A DNA stretch of 64,000 nucleotides, from assembly GCF_008704935.1 (NCBI RefSeq), contig NZ_CP023692.1, forward strand, positions 930,001-994,000, in the 5' to 3' direction. Below the pieces are notes generated by a model, which made no database searches, had not been told where the DNA came from, and saw nothing but the letters and a program-made list of their open reading frames with translations. Shown piece by piece: positions 8,141 through 16,272 of the stretch; position 1 is the first letter of the stretch; the number at the start of each line of letters is the position of its first letter. The translations under genes and the position numbers were made by a program. The stretch is from Streptomyces vinaceus (GTDB lineage Bacteria; Actinomycetota; Actinomycetes; Streptomycetales; Streptomycetaceae).

Positions 8141-8560
8141 GAACAGCATCCACTTCTCCCGGTCCGCCAGGGGCTCGTAGCCGACCTTGGCGTACACGGC
8201 GTGCGCGTCGGCCGTCGCGAGCATCACCCGGCGCAGTCCGTAGGGGGCCAGGTGGTCGCGGATCGCGGCGACGAGGCTCGTACCCAGGCCCTTGCCGCGG
8301 GCGGCCCGGTCGATGTAGACGTCGCAGAGCCAGGCGAAGGTGGCCCGGTCGGTCACGACGCGGGCGTAGCCGGCCTGGGCGCCCGAGGCCGTGTCGTAGA
8401 CGCCGAAGTTCAGGGATCCCGCGACGGCCCGGTCGTGCTTCTCCCGGCTGCGTCCCAGGGCCCAGTACGCGTCCTCCGACAGCCAGCGGTGGACCAGCTC
8501 GGCGTCGAGGCGGGCGGGGTCGGTGGACAGCTCGTAGCCGTCCGGAAGCTCACTGTTCAT
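8129..8560 (-). CDS. GNAT family N-acetyltransferase
   Basis: A 143-aa single-domain acetyltransferase. The acetyl-CoA binding loop is RGKGLGTSLVAAI (consensus R/QxxGxG/A), preceded by the beta strand WLCDVYIDRAA and followed by YAKVGYEPL. Of the YhbS/RimI-like small type, acting on an unknown amine substrate in the cytoplasm. Start ATG 8560 (MNSELPDGYELS). It is convergent with the DUF3040 gene and 66 bp upstream of the GH20 stop, facing the same way as the GH20 gene. The substrate cannot be predicted. Confidence 0.88.
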   Translation of the reverse strand: MNSELPDGYELSTDPARLDAELVHRWLSEDAYWALGRSREKHDRAVAGSLNFGVYDTASGAQAGYARVVTDRATFAWLCDVYIDRAARGKGLGTSLVAAIRDHLAPYGLRRVMLATADAHAVYAKVGYEPLADREKWMLFGEQ

Positions 8561-8625
8561 CCCCGCATCCAAGCAACGCGCGAGCCGGTCCGGCCAGCGA
8601 ATATACGGCGGGACCCGGGCCCGGG

Positions 8626-10290
8626 TCAGCCCGGAGGCTGGAGCCGGTCGGCCAGCGCCTTGAACTGCGCCCAGGCGGGCTGCGGCGGGCGGGCGTCCCA
8701 GACCTTCTGGGCGAGCGCCGCGAGCGGCAGCCGTATCCCCTCGGCGACCTGGGCCTGGGTCTGCGCGCCGGCCAGATCGCACCACACGGCGAGCCGGGCG
8801 CCCAGTATCTGCGCCGCGTACCGGTCGGGCACGGGGGTCGTGCCGCGCAGGACGAGCGGGGTCCACTGCTCGTAGATCCGCTTGCCGGTGGGATAGGTGA
8901 ACTGGTTGGGCTGGCCGAGCACGTAGTAGAGGTACTCGTCGTTCAGGTTGACCAGCTTGCGGCCCTCGCGCAGGTACTCCAGCGGCGGCCGGGCGCCGTT
9001 CTCCTTGCCCGTCCAGTACTCGACCTGGATGTCCTTGGCCGCCTGGACCACGCCGCCGGTGAAGAAGCCGTCGTTCCACGCCTTGGGCACCTTGCCCGCC
9101 GGTCGCACCACGTCCGCCCGGTCGTTCAGCCAGCCCTCCGCCAGATCCTGGATGCGCGCCGAGGGCCCGTACTTCTGCTGCGCCGCCCGGGCGAGCTGTG
9201 GGAAGGAGGCCTGCGGGTCGCGGTAGACCAGCGCCTGGTATTCGTCGGCGCCCAGGTGCCACAGCGCCCCGGGGAACAACGGCAGGTACTCGCGCAGCAG
9301 TTCGTCGACGAGCTTGGCCGAGGCGGGGTTCGATATGTCCACGGCGCCCTTCACGGCCCTGCCCTGGACGTCGCGCAGTTGGAGCGCCGGGTAGGCGCGC
9401 AGCACGGCTCCGAGGTGGCCCGGGGAGTCGAGTTCGGGGACGACCGTGATGTGCAGGCCGGCGGCGAGGGCGTTGATCCGCCGGACGTCGGCCTTGCTGA
9501 GGTGGGGGGTGGAGACGATCTCGGGGTGGGTGTCGGACTGGATCCGGAAGGCCTGGTCGTCGGAGAAGTGCAGGCCGAGCTGGTTGAGCTTGAGGTCGGC
9601 CATGCGGCGCAGCTCGTCCTCGATCCAGCCGACGGTGAAGTTCTTGCGGGCTATGTCGAGGTTCAGTCCGCGCTGGGGCTTGGCCGGGGCGTCGCGCACG
9701 GTGCCCTCGGGGGCCGAACCCGCGGACTTCACGGCCTGTTTGAGGGTGCGGGTGCCGTAGAAGACCCCGGCCTCGTCCGGGCCGGTGATCCGGACCCGGC
9801 CGCCCTGGACGGTGAGCGTGTACGACTCGGGCGATCCGGAGTTCTTGGCGCCCAGGGCCAGTTCCACGTCTCCGGGGCGCGGGTCGGCGGTCTCGGCGAA
9901 GCCCATGCGCAGTTCGCCGGCGAGCAGCTTGCCCTCGTCGGCGAGGGCCGCGGCGTTCCCCGGCGGTACGACGACCCGCGCACCGGCGGCCGGCTTCCAG
10001 CCGGGGCCGCGGGCCGGGGTGTGCTCCCGTACGGCGGGGATGGTGCGCGGGGCGCTGGACAGCGCGTACGAGGGGGTGGGCGAGGGCGGCGGGGCGGCGG
10101 AGGCGGTGGCGGCGGGGGCGGATCCGGTGGTGCTCGCCTCCGCGGGGCCGCGGGGCTCGTCGGAGGCGGCCGTGCACCCCGGTACGGCGAGGGTGACCAG
10201 CGCGGCGGCGACCGCCGTCGCCACGGCGTGGCTCCGCCTGGGCTTCCCGGACCTGACCCGCATGGACCTGACCTGCCTGGACTCTCGCAT
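8626..10290 (-). CDS. GH20 beta-N-acetylhexosaminidase lipoprotein
   Basis: A 554-aa exported glycoside hydrolase. A basic N-terminus and hydrophobic stretch lead to the lipobox LAVPGC, then a long Ser/Thr/Pro/Ala linker. A GH20b N-terminal domain (about residues 75-195) precedes the TIM barrel, which starts near GLNLDIARKNF. The catalytic pair is Asp349-Glu350 in HLGADEY; the aromatic-rich EYWTGKENG and AVWCDLAG segments line the pocket. It acts by substrate-assisted catalysis on terminal GlcNAc/GalNAc, such as chitobiose or cell-wall and glycan fragments. Start ATG 10290 is favoured by GACAGGGG upstream; ATG 10263 is an alternative that keeps the lipobox. Confidence 0.92.
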   Translation of the reverse strand: MRESRQVRSMRVRSGKPRRSHAVATAVAAALVTLAVPGCTAASDEPRGPAEASTTGSAPAATASAAPPPSPTPSYALSSAPRTIPAVREHTPARGPGWKPAAGARVVVPPGNAAALADEGKLLAGELRMGFAETADPRPGDVELALGAKNSGSPESYTLTVQGGRVRITGPDEAGVFYGTRTLKQAVKSAGSAPEGTVRDAPAKPQRGLNLDIARKNFTVGWIEDELRRMADLKLNQLGLHFSDDQAFRIQSDTHPEIVSTPHLSKADVRRINALAAGLHITVVPELDSPGHLGAVLRAYPALQLRDVQGRAVKGAVDISNPASAKLVDELLREYLPLFPGALWHLGADEYQALVYRDPQASFPQLARAAQQKYGPSARIQDLAEGWLNDRADVVRPAGKVPKAWNDGFFTGGVVQAAKDIQVEYWTGKENGARPPLEYLREGRKLVNLNDEYLYYVLGQPNQFTYPTGKRIYEQWTPLVLRGTTPVPDRYAAQILGARLAVWCDLAGAQTQAQVAEGIRLPLAALAQKVWDARPPQPAWAQFKALADRLQPPG

Positions 10291-10364
10291 CATGCACCCC
10301 TGTCCCCCGTACCAACCTGGCACGGGGGACCCCGGCGCGCGACCCGGAGACCGGGCCGGGAGCG

Positions 10365-10814
10365 TCAGACCAGCGCGTCGAGGGCGGCCGCGGCGAAGCC
10401 GTGGTCCTGGTCGGGGGCGCCGCCGCCGACACCGATGGCGCCGATGAGGCGGCCGTCCCGGTGGACGGGCAGACCGCCCGCGATGAACAGCAGCGGCCGG
10501 TCGAGGGCGGTGGGCAGGGTGTGGAAGAGCCCGCCGGGCCGGACGGCGTCGACGAGGTCGGCGGTCGGTGCGTCGAGCTGGAGGGCCGTGAAGGCCTTGC
10601 GGGTGCTGGTCTCGCCGGAGATCAGCACGGCCCGGTCGTCGCGGCGGAAGGCCAGCAGGTGGCCGCCGGCGTCGAGGACGGTGACGCTGACCGCGACCCC
10701 GGCGCGCTCGGCGGCGCCACGGGCGGCGGAGACGAGGAGCTCGGCGTCCCCGGTGGTCAGCGGGGCGACGGCGGTGCGGGCGGGGACGGCGGTGGCGGGC
10801 GTGGCGGCGGACAT
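10365..10814 (-). CDS. GlcG/HbpS-family heme-binding-like protein (DUF336)
   Basis: A 149-aa protein with the GlcG/HbpS fold signature: VSVTVLDAGGHLLAFRRDDRA, then ETSTRKAFTAL and IAGGLPVHRDGRLIGAIGVGG. In Streptomyces reticuli, HbpS of this family binds heme and signals oxidative stress; other members are cytosolic and of unknown role. No signal peptide is visible here, so extracellular heme sensing is less likely. It is 59 bp downstream of the MFS gene on the same strand, so they may be co-transcribed and under the divergent MarR regulator. Confidence 0.85.
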   Translation of the reverse strand: MSAATPATAVPARTAVAPLTTGDAELLVSAARGAAERAGVAVSVTVLDAGGHLLAFRRDDRAVLISGETSTRKAFTALQLDAPTADLVDAVRPGGLFHTLPTALDRPLLFIAGGLPVHRDGRLIGAIGVGGGAPDQDHGFAAAALDALV

Positions 10815-10873
10815 GCGGGTTCTCCTGGAACGTGGTGCGGGGGTGTGCGGGGGGGCGTACGGAGGGTCGTGGA

Positions 10874-12094
10874 TCAGCGGTGGACGGGTACGGGGGCGGC
10901 GGCCGCCGCTCCGCCCGCCACGACCCGGCCCGGGCCGCCCGCGCGGGCGGCCGTACGGCGCTCCAGCGCGCCGGAGACGAGGGCGAGCACCAGGGCGGAG
11001 GCGGCGAGCGCGGCGCCGACCCAGTTCGGGGCGGTCCAGCCGAGCCCGGCGGCGATGACGAGCCCGCCCAGCCAGGCGGCGAGCGCGTTGCCGAGGTTGA
11101 AGGCGCCGATGTTGACGGCGGAGGCCAGGGTGGGGGCGCCGGCGGCCTGGTCGAGGACCCGCTTCTGCAGCGGCGGCACGGTGGCGAAGCCCAGGGCTCC
11201 GATCAGCGCGATCGTGGCGGCGGCGGCGATCTTGTGGTGGGCGGTGAGGGCGAACACGGCCAGGACGACCGCGAGGGCGCCCAGGGACACGTACAGCATC
11301 GGCATCAGGGCGCGGTCGGCGAACCGGCCTCCAATGAGGTTCCCGGCGACCATGCCGAGGCCGAAGAGGACGAGCAGCCAGGTCACGGAGGTGTCGGCGA
11401 AGCCGGCCACGTTGGTCATCATCGGCGTGATGTAGGTGATCGCGGCGAAGACGCCGCCGAAGCCGAGGACGGTCATCGCCATCGCGAGCAGGACCTGGAC
11501 GTTGCGGAAGGCGGCCAGCTCGTGGCGGATCCGCACGCCCTCGGGCCGCGGCAGCTCGGGGACCAGCCTGGCGATGCCGAGGAGGCCGAGGACACCGAGG
11601 GCGGCGACGATCAGGAAGGTGACGCGCCAGCCGAGGGTCTGGCCGACCAGGGTGCCGAGCGGGACGCCGACGACGTTGGCGACGGTCAGACCCGTGAACA
11701 TCATCGCGATCGCGCCGGCCTTCTTCTCGGGGGCGACGAGCCCGGCGGCGACCACCGAGCCGATGCCGAAGAAGGCACCGTGGGCGAGGGAGGCGACGAC
11801 GCGCCCCGCGAGCATGACGCCGAAGGCGGGGGCGAGGGCGGAGAGCACGTTGCCCGCGATGAACAGCCCCATGAGCAGCATCAGCATCCGCTTGCGCGGG
11901 ATACGGGTGCCGAGGACGGTCATGAGCGGGGCGCCGAGGACGACGCCGAGGGCGTATCCGGTCACCAGGAAGCCGGCGGTGGGGATCGAGGTGCCGTAGT
12001 CGGCGGCGACCTCGGGGAGCAGGCCCATGATCACGAATTCGGTGGTGCCGATCCCGAAGGCCCCGATGGCCAGGGCGAGGAGTGCGAGAGGCAT
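10874..12094 (-). CDS. MFS efflux transporter (DHA1/AraJ type)
   Basis: A 406-aa major facilitator with about 12 hydrophobic segments. It begins MPLALLALAIGAFGIGTTEFVIMGLLPEVA, typical of the AraJ/Cml drug-efflux subfamily, with the motif-A-like loop GTRIPRKRML between helices 2 and 3 and motif C near GVPLGTLVG. The inner-membrane proton antiporter is expected to export small hydrophobic compounds. It is divergent from the MarR gene with a 194-bp shared promoter region carrying direct repeats, a classic efflux-pump/MarR arrangement, and is followed by the GlcG-like gene. Confidence 0.9.
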   Translation of the reverse strand: MPLALLALAIGAFGIGTTEFVIMGLLPEVAADYGTSIPTAGFLVTGYALGVVLGAPLMTVLGTRIPRKRMLMLLMGLFIAGNVLSALAPAFGVMLAGRVVASLAHGAFFGIGSVVAAGLVAPEKKAGAIAMMFTGLTVANVVGVPLGTLVGQTLGWRVTFLIVAALGVLGLLGIARLVPELPRPEGVRIRHELAAFRNVQVLLAMAMTVLGFGGVFAAITYITPMMTNVAGFADTSVTWLLVLFGLGMVAGNLIGGRFADRALMPMLYVSLGALAVVLAVFALTAHHKIAAAATIALIGALGFATVPPLQKRVLDQAAGAPTLASAVNIGAFNLGNALAAWLGGLVIAAGLGWTAPNWVGAALAASALVLALVSGALERRTAARAGGPGRVVAGGAAAAAPVPVHR

Positions 12095-12165
12095 GAGGGG
12101 TGCCCTTCAGAGGTGGTGGTGCGGTTTCGCAGCACTTGCCCGCGCTGCTTACGTGCGTCCACATT

Positions 12166-12197
12166 AATTGCAGACGCGGGATAATTGCAAACGCGGG
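12166..12197. promoter_or_regulatory. Direct repeats in MFS/MarR divergent promoter
   Basis: AATTGCAGACGCGGG (12166-12180) and AATTGCAAACGCGGG (12183-12197) form a 15-nt direct repeat with one mismatch, spaced 17 nt, in an unusually A/T-rich patch. A related TATTGCG follows at 12199. A candidate operator for the adjacent MarR regulator; direct rather than inverted symmetry is unusual for MarR sites. Confidence 0.5.
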
Positions 12198-12288
12198 CTA
12201 TTGCGTGAGTGGCCTATCCTGGGAGGGAACCCCTGGGGACAAGGGGAACGGGAACACCGGAAGCGGTGTGAAGGAGCAGGGAGCAGCC

Positions 12289-12741
12289 ATGACGGCCACC
12301 GACAGCGCACTCACCGGCCTCGCCCAGGGCTGGTGCGCCCTGTCCCTGCTGCACGGGCGGATCGAGGCCCACATCGAGCGGGCCCTGCAGGCGGGGCACG
12401 GGCTGAGCGTGCGCGAGTACTCGCTGCTGGACGTCCTGAGCCGCCAGCACAGCGGTCCGGGCGGCCACCTGCGGATGCACCAGGTGGCCGACTCGGTGGT
12501 GCTCAGCCAGAGCGCCACCACCCGGCTCGTCAGCCGGCTGGAGGACCGCGGGCTGCTCAACCGCTACATCTGCGACACCGACCGCCGGGGCATCTACACC
12601 GACGTGAGCGAGGCCGGCCTGACCCTGCTGGCCGCCGCCCGGCCGACCAACGACACCGCGCTGCGCGAGGCCCTGGCCGAGGCCGCCCGCAACCCCGAAC
12701 TCGCCCCGCTGGTCGCGGCGGTGGAGAACACCCGGGGCTAG
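12289..12741 (+). CDS. MarR family transcriptional regulator
   Basis: A 150-aa winged-helix regulator. The helix-turn-helix lies about residues 60-85 (LRMHQVADSVVLSQSATTRL) with the wing VSRLEDRGLLNRYICDTDRRG, the standard MarR DxRG wing. The start ATG 12289 sits behind GGAGCAGGGAG. Divergent from the MFS exporter and most likely its ligand-responsive repressor, probably controlling itself as well. The stop codon TAG lies inside a CTAG that begins a solitary transposon-like end (12738). Confidence 0.92.
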   Translation: MTATDSALTGLAQGWCALSLLHGRIEAHIERALQAGHGLSVREYSLLDVLSRQHSGPGGHLRMHQVADSVVLSQSATTRLVSRLEDRGLLNRYICDTDRRGIYTDVSEAGLTLLAAARPTNDTALREALAEAARNPELAPLVAAVENTRG

Positions 12742-12767
12742 GCCGTGTCTTTCGGATCACGGCGGGG
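12738..12767. repeat. Solitary copy of MITE end
   Basis: CTAG followed by GCCGTGTCTTTCGGATCA is identical for 22 nt to both termini of the element at 58069-58234, and the similarity continues weakly (CGGCGGG against TGGCGGG). No inverted partner is present; another CTAG occurs at 12796-12799. Best read as a decayed or internally deleted copy between the MarR and membrane-protein genes. Confidence 0.6.
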
Positions 12768-12795
12768 TCGCGGCCATCCGCGGCCTGTGAACCCC

Positions 12796-13314
12796 CTAGC
12801 CCTTGGAGGGTCCGGCGCTCGGGGGTGGTGAGGAGCGCAGCGGAGAGGACGACGGGGTGGCGGACGCGGCCGGGGACCTCGACGGCGGGACCGGGGAGTG
12901 CGCGCCGGACGGGGTCGGCGTCGCCCCGGGCGGGCGCGCCGTGCGGGCCCCGGGGCCCGGGGAGGTGACCGGGGACGGCGTCACCGACGGGTCGGGGGTG
13001 CCGGTCCCCGTACCGGGATCCGGCGACGGCCCGGGCCCGGGGATCTCGGGCGGCGCGGCCGGTGGCACCGGCCGGACCGGGGAAGTGGACGGGCCCAGTA
13101 CGAGGTACCCCGCTACGGCGGCGGCGGCCGCGGCCAGTCCCGCGAGCGGCAGCGCGTACCGCCGCAGGCCCATCCGCAGTCGCGCGGCGGGCAGCCGCCG
13201 GACGTGCAGACCCGGCGGCTGCGCGGGGCGCAGCTCGCGGACGGTGATCCCGGCCGCGCGGGCGTCGAGGGCCTGGCGCAGCCTGCGTTCGACGGTGCGT
13301 TCGCCGGGCGTCAT
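12796..13314 (-). CDS. Proline-rich single-TM protein, putative anti-sigma partner
   Basis: A 172-aa protein starting MTPGERTVERRLRQALDARA at 13314, overlapping the sigma-factor stop as ATGA. A cytoplasmic N-terminal domain of about 50 residues precedes one membrane helix (YALPLAGLAAAAAAVAGYLV), followed by an external Pro/Ser/Thr-rich tail of about 100 residues. The position directly downstream of, and coupled to, a SigE-family sigma factor is where anti-sigma proteins are found, and the topology fits. I see no zinc-finger HxxxCxxC motif, so it is not a classical ZAS anti-sigma. The tail probably spans the cell wall. Confidence 0.7.
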   Translation of the reverse strand: MTPGERTVERRLRQALDARAAGITVRELRPAQPPGLHVRRLPAARLRMGLRRYALPLAGLAAAAAAVAGYLVLGPSTSPVRPVPPAAPPEIPGPGPSPDPGTGTGTPDPSVTPSPVTSPGPGARTARPPGATPTPSGAHSPVPPSRSPAASATPSSSPLRSSPPPSAGPSKG

Positions 13315-14021
13315 ATCCGTCCCTCCAAAATCCGTTCCAGCGCGTCCAGGGCGCGGCTCGCGTTCGACTTCACGGCGCCCCGGCTGATTCCGAGGGTGGT
13401 CGCTATCTCCGCCTCGCTGAGCTCGGCCCAGTAGCGCAGTACGAGGACCTGGCGGCGGCGCGGGGTCAGCCGGCCGAGCGCGGCGAGCACCTCGCGGTGC
13501 GCCTCGTCGAGGACCACGTGGTCCTCGGCGGACGGCACCTCGGCCGCCGCGGGCGGGGTCCAGGCGCGGGCCGTGCGGCGGCGGCGCAGCACGGACCGGG
13601 AGGTGTTGACGACGGCGGTCCGCAGGTAGCCGAGCGCGTTGTCGACCTCGCTGATCTGTTCCCCGTGGCGCCGGTACAGGGCCGTGAAGGCGTCCTGGAC
13701 CACGTCCTCGGCGGTGGCCAGGTCGTCGACGAGCAGCACCGCCAGCCGGACCATGCGCAGCCGGTGCGCGTGGTACAGCTCGGTGACGGTGGGCTGGGGC
13801 GCGTCGGCCCGCGGGTCGCCGGCGTACCCGGAGCCCGCCCCCGCCCCGTACGCGGTGGCGGTCGCCGGTCCGTACGGCTGCGCCGACCGCGCCGGGGTCG
13901 TGCGCCCGCGGCGCAACACCGCCGGCCACAGGTCCCGCAACGACCACGAGCCCCACCACGCCCGGCCGAAGCCGAGCGTGAGGGGGCGTGCGGAGGGTGC
14001 TGGTGGTACGAGATGGAGCAC
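13311..14021 (-). CDS. SigE-family RNA polymerase sigma-70 factor
   Basis: A 236-aa ECF-like sigma factor of the actinobacterial SigE70 type. Region 2 is seen as LAVLLVDDLATAEDVVQDAFTAL and region 4 as LTPRRRQVLVLRYWAELSEAEI with the HTH TTLGISRGAVKSNASRALDAL. The first ~75 residues before region 2 (rich in Gly/Ala/Tyr) are not part of the sigma core. GTG at 14021 has AGGA upstream, but a shorter start is possible. Encoded between an LAxTG surface protein (16 bp upstream) and the coupled membrane protein, suggesting a cell-envelope-linked regulon. Confidence 0.88.
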   Translation of the reverse strand: MLHLVPPAPSARPLTLGFGRAWWGSWSLRDLWPAVLRRGRTTPARSAQPYGPATATAYGAGAGSGYAGDPRADAPQPTVTELYHAHRLRMVRLAVLLVDDLATAEDVVQDAFTALYRRHGEQISEVDNALGYLRTAVVNTSRSVLRRRRTARAWTPPAAAEVPSAEDHVVLDEAHREVLAALGRLTPRRRQVLVLRYWAELSEAEIATTLGISRGAVKSNASRALDALERILEGRI

Positions 14022-14036
14022 GGGAGTCCTGGGTTC

Positions 14037-14456
14037 CTAACCGTTGGCGCGGCGCCGGACGGCGTAGAGCGTGCCGGCTCCGGCGGCTATGAGCGCGGCG
14101 GCCCCGCCCCCGATGGCGGCGGTGGTCGCGGAGGACCCGGTCTTCGCGAGCTCGTCGCCGGCCTGCGAGGGCGTCGCGGTGGGCGCCGTGCCCGGCCGGT
14201 CGGTCGGCTGGACGCTCGGCGCCGCCGTGGGCGGGAGGCTGCGCGAGGGCGTGGGCTGGGCGCTGGGCACCGCGGTCGGCGGGACGCTGCGCGAGGGGGT
14301 GGGCGTCGCGCTCGACGGGGTGCTGGGGGCGGCCGAGGGGGCGGCCGAGGCGCCCTGTGCGGCGAAGGCGGGACCGGCGAGCGCGAGGACCGCCCCGGCG
14401 GCGGCAGCGGTGACGGCTGCCCGGCGGACGGTCGAGGGGACGCGCTTCAGGTTCAT
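14037..14456 (-). CDS. LAxTG-anchored cell-wall surface protein
   Basis: A 139-aa exported protein: signal peptide MNLKRVPSTVRRAAV...AGPAFA, then a Ser/Pro/Thr stalk with an internal repeat (PTPSRSVPPTAVPSAQ and PTPSRSLPPTAAPSVQ), then the sorting signal LAKTG, a hydrophobic segment IGGGAAALIAAGAGTLYAV and the basic tail RRRANG. LAxTG is the motif of class E sortases of streptomycetes, so covalent attachment to peptidoglycan is expected. Start ATG 14456. First gene of the sigma/anti-sigma-like operon, which suggests it is a sensor or a product of that regulon. Confidence 0.85.
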   Translation of the reverse strand: MNLKRVPSTVRRAAVTAAAAGAVLALAGPAFAAQGASAAPSAAPSTPSSATPTPSRSVPPTAVPSAQPTPSRSLPPTAAPSVQPTDRPGTAPTATPSQAGDELAKTGSSATTAAIGGGAAALIAAGAGTLYAVRRRANG

Positions 14457-14570
14457 CACAGTGGTTCTCCACGGTCGGGTCACGATCGGTGCAGGGCTCG
14501 GAATGCCGCCCTTCACCCCGCACGACGCGCGACCCCCGGGGAGGTTGCCGCCGATTCCGAAGAATTTTTC

Positions 14571-16172
14571 TCAGGCTGTGGGCAGCGGGAGCCTGCGGAC
14601 CACCTCGAAGCTCAGATTTCCGTACGTGGTGAAGAAGGCCGCGGCCGTGAGCTCCGTGGCGTCCCCCGGGTCGCGGGCCAGCACCTTGGACCGGCGGGCC
14701 GTGCGGTCCAGCTCCGGTGCGTGCCGGCGGCCGAGCCGGACGGTACGCACGACACCGTCCGCCCGTACGTTCAGGAAGCAGTCCCAGGTGCCCGGTGCCA
14801 GCGGCCCGCCGCCGGCCAGCGTGGCCAGGTCGAGCTCCGCCAGGAAGCCGGCCATCATCAGTTCCGGGTTCTGCTCGGTGAGCTCGGGGGCGGGCCGGGC
14901 CAGGAGCGGTACGAGGTGCTCCTCGCCCGTCTCCCGCGCCCGCAGCAGGAGTTCGCTCTGCATGCGGCCGGTCCCGAGGGACTGGATGTAGGCGTGGCCG
15001 GTCAGCCGTATCCGGCCGGCGCCCTGCCAGGTCAGCGACGAGAGCCGGTGCTGCGTCCTGAGCCTGTCGGTCACGTCGAAGAGCACGTCCGGCAGGCCCG
15101 CCGCGGGGTCCCGGAAGAGCGGGTAGCAGCGGTACACGCGGCCGTTGTCGACGATCTCCCGCGGCGCCGGCTCCAGGGCCGGGTCGTACTCCATCAGTTG
15201 CTCGAAGGCGGGCAGCGGGCCGCAGGCGAAGGCGTACAGCCGGATCCAGTCGATGGGCGGCAGCTCGCCGCCCATGTCCGGGCGCCAGTACGTCTGCACC
15301 AGCGCCCGCGCCCGGTCGTAGACCTCGGCGCTGAAGGGCGGGTTCTCGTGGCGGGCCTCGACGGCCGGGCGCAGTGCCGTGCGCAGCAGGCTGCGGAAGT
15401 GCCGGCCGAGCATCCGGCGCCGCCCGACCGGGTCCCGCACCCGGTCGGCCACCAGGGCCATGACGCGCTCGATGTGCGCCACCGTCTCGCCGGCGGTCCG
15501 TGGGCGGGAGGTGATGTTCTGGCCGTCTTCGCGTCGGCGCAGGAAGTAGCAGTCGTAGTCGCCGACGACCGAGATCTTCCCGGCGGCCAGGTACACCTCG
15601 GTCACGAAGATCTGGTCCTCGCCGTACCAGAGCTCCTCCGGATAGCGCAGTCCGGCGTCCTCGATGACCTGGCGGCGCATCAGCTTGGCCGAGTGCAGCG
15701 AGCGGTAGACCTCGGAGGTGTGCAGGTCCGCCTCCTCGGCGTGCCGGTGGGCCTTGTCCGAGACCGTCCGGCCGAGGCCGACCTGCTTGGCGAGCACGAC
15801 GTCGCTGCCCTGGGCCTCGGCCATGTCCAGGAGCCGTTCCAGGGCCTCGGGGCCGAGGTGGTCGTCGGCGTCGAGGAAAAAGACGTACCGCCCGCGGGCC
15901 AGGTCCAGGGCCCGGTTGCGGGGGCCGCCCGGCCCTCCGGAGTTCGGCTGGTGCACGACGCGGAGCTGCGGATACCGGGCGGCGTAGCGCTCCAGCTCGG
16001 CGCCGCTGCCGTCCGTGGAGCCGTCGTCGACCGCGATGACCTCCAGCCGCTCGGCCCCCAGGCTCTGCCCGAGCGCGGAGTCGAGGCACTCGGTCAGGTA
16101 GGGCATCGCGTTGTAGACGGCGATGATCACGGTGATCTCGGGGACGGGCGCGTGGTGCATGCACCTGAGCAT
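14571..16172 (-). CDS. GT2 family glycosyltransferase
   Basis: A 533-aa enzyme. The GT-A domain starts ITVIIAVYNAMPYLTECLDS, has the nucleotide-binding DDGSTDGSG and the metal-binding DADD in GRYVFFLDADDHLGPE, followed by the acceptor region WYGEDQIF. The ~220-residue C-terminal part is unlike the core and resembles domains seen in teichoic-acid or polysaccharide glycosyltransferases. No signal peptide; acts at the cytoplasmic face. Start ATG 16172; ATG 16160 (MHHAPVPE) is an equally possible start. Divergent from the AraC regulator. Donor and acceptor sugars cannot be read from sequence. Confidence 0.88.
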   Translation of the reverse strand: MLRCMHHAPVPEITVIIAVYNAMPYLTECLDSALGQSLGAERLEVIAVDDGSTDGSGAELERYAARYPQLRVVHQPNSGGPGGPRNRALDLARGRYVFFLDADDHLGPEALERLLDMAEAQGSDVVLAKQVGLGRTVSDKAHRHAEEADLHTSEVYRSLHSAKLMRRQVIEDAGLRYPEELWYGEDQIFVTEVYLAAGKISVVGDYDCYFLRRREDGQNITSRPRTAGETVAHIERVMALVADRVRDPVGRRRMLGRHFRSLLRTALRPAVEARHENPPFSAEVYDRARALVQTYWRPDMGGELPPIDWIRLYAFACGPLPAFEQLMEYDPALEPAPREIVDNGRVYRCYPLFRDPAAGLPDVLFDVTDRLRTQHRLSSLTWQGAGRIRLTGHAYIQSLGTGRMQSELLLRARETGEEHLVPLLARPAPELTEQNPELMMAGFLAELDLATLAGGGPLAPGTWDCFLNVRADGVVRTVRLGRRHAPELDRTARRSKVLARDPGDATELTAAAFFTTYGNLSFEVVRRLPLPTA

Positions 16173-16272
16173 AAAGTTCCGCTTCCGCGCCTCCGGAGGG
16201 GGTCGGTCCGAACCGGCGCGCGGTGCCCCCGCGCCCTTGAGGGGCCCCGGCCGTGTGGATCACAATCCGCAG

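Noticed and set aside
13113..14980. Possible CRISPR-like GC-rich repeats
   Set aside because: Only Ser/Pro/Thr coding repeats; no spacer-repeat regularity and no cas genes anywhere in the window.
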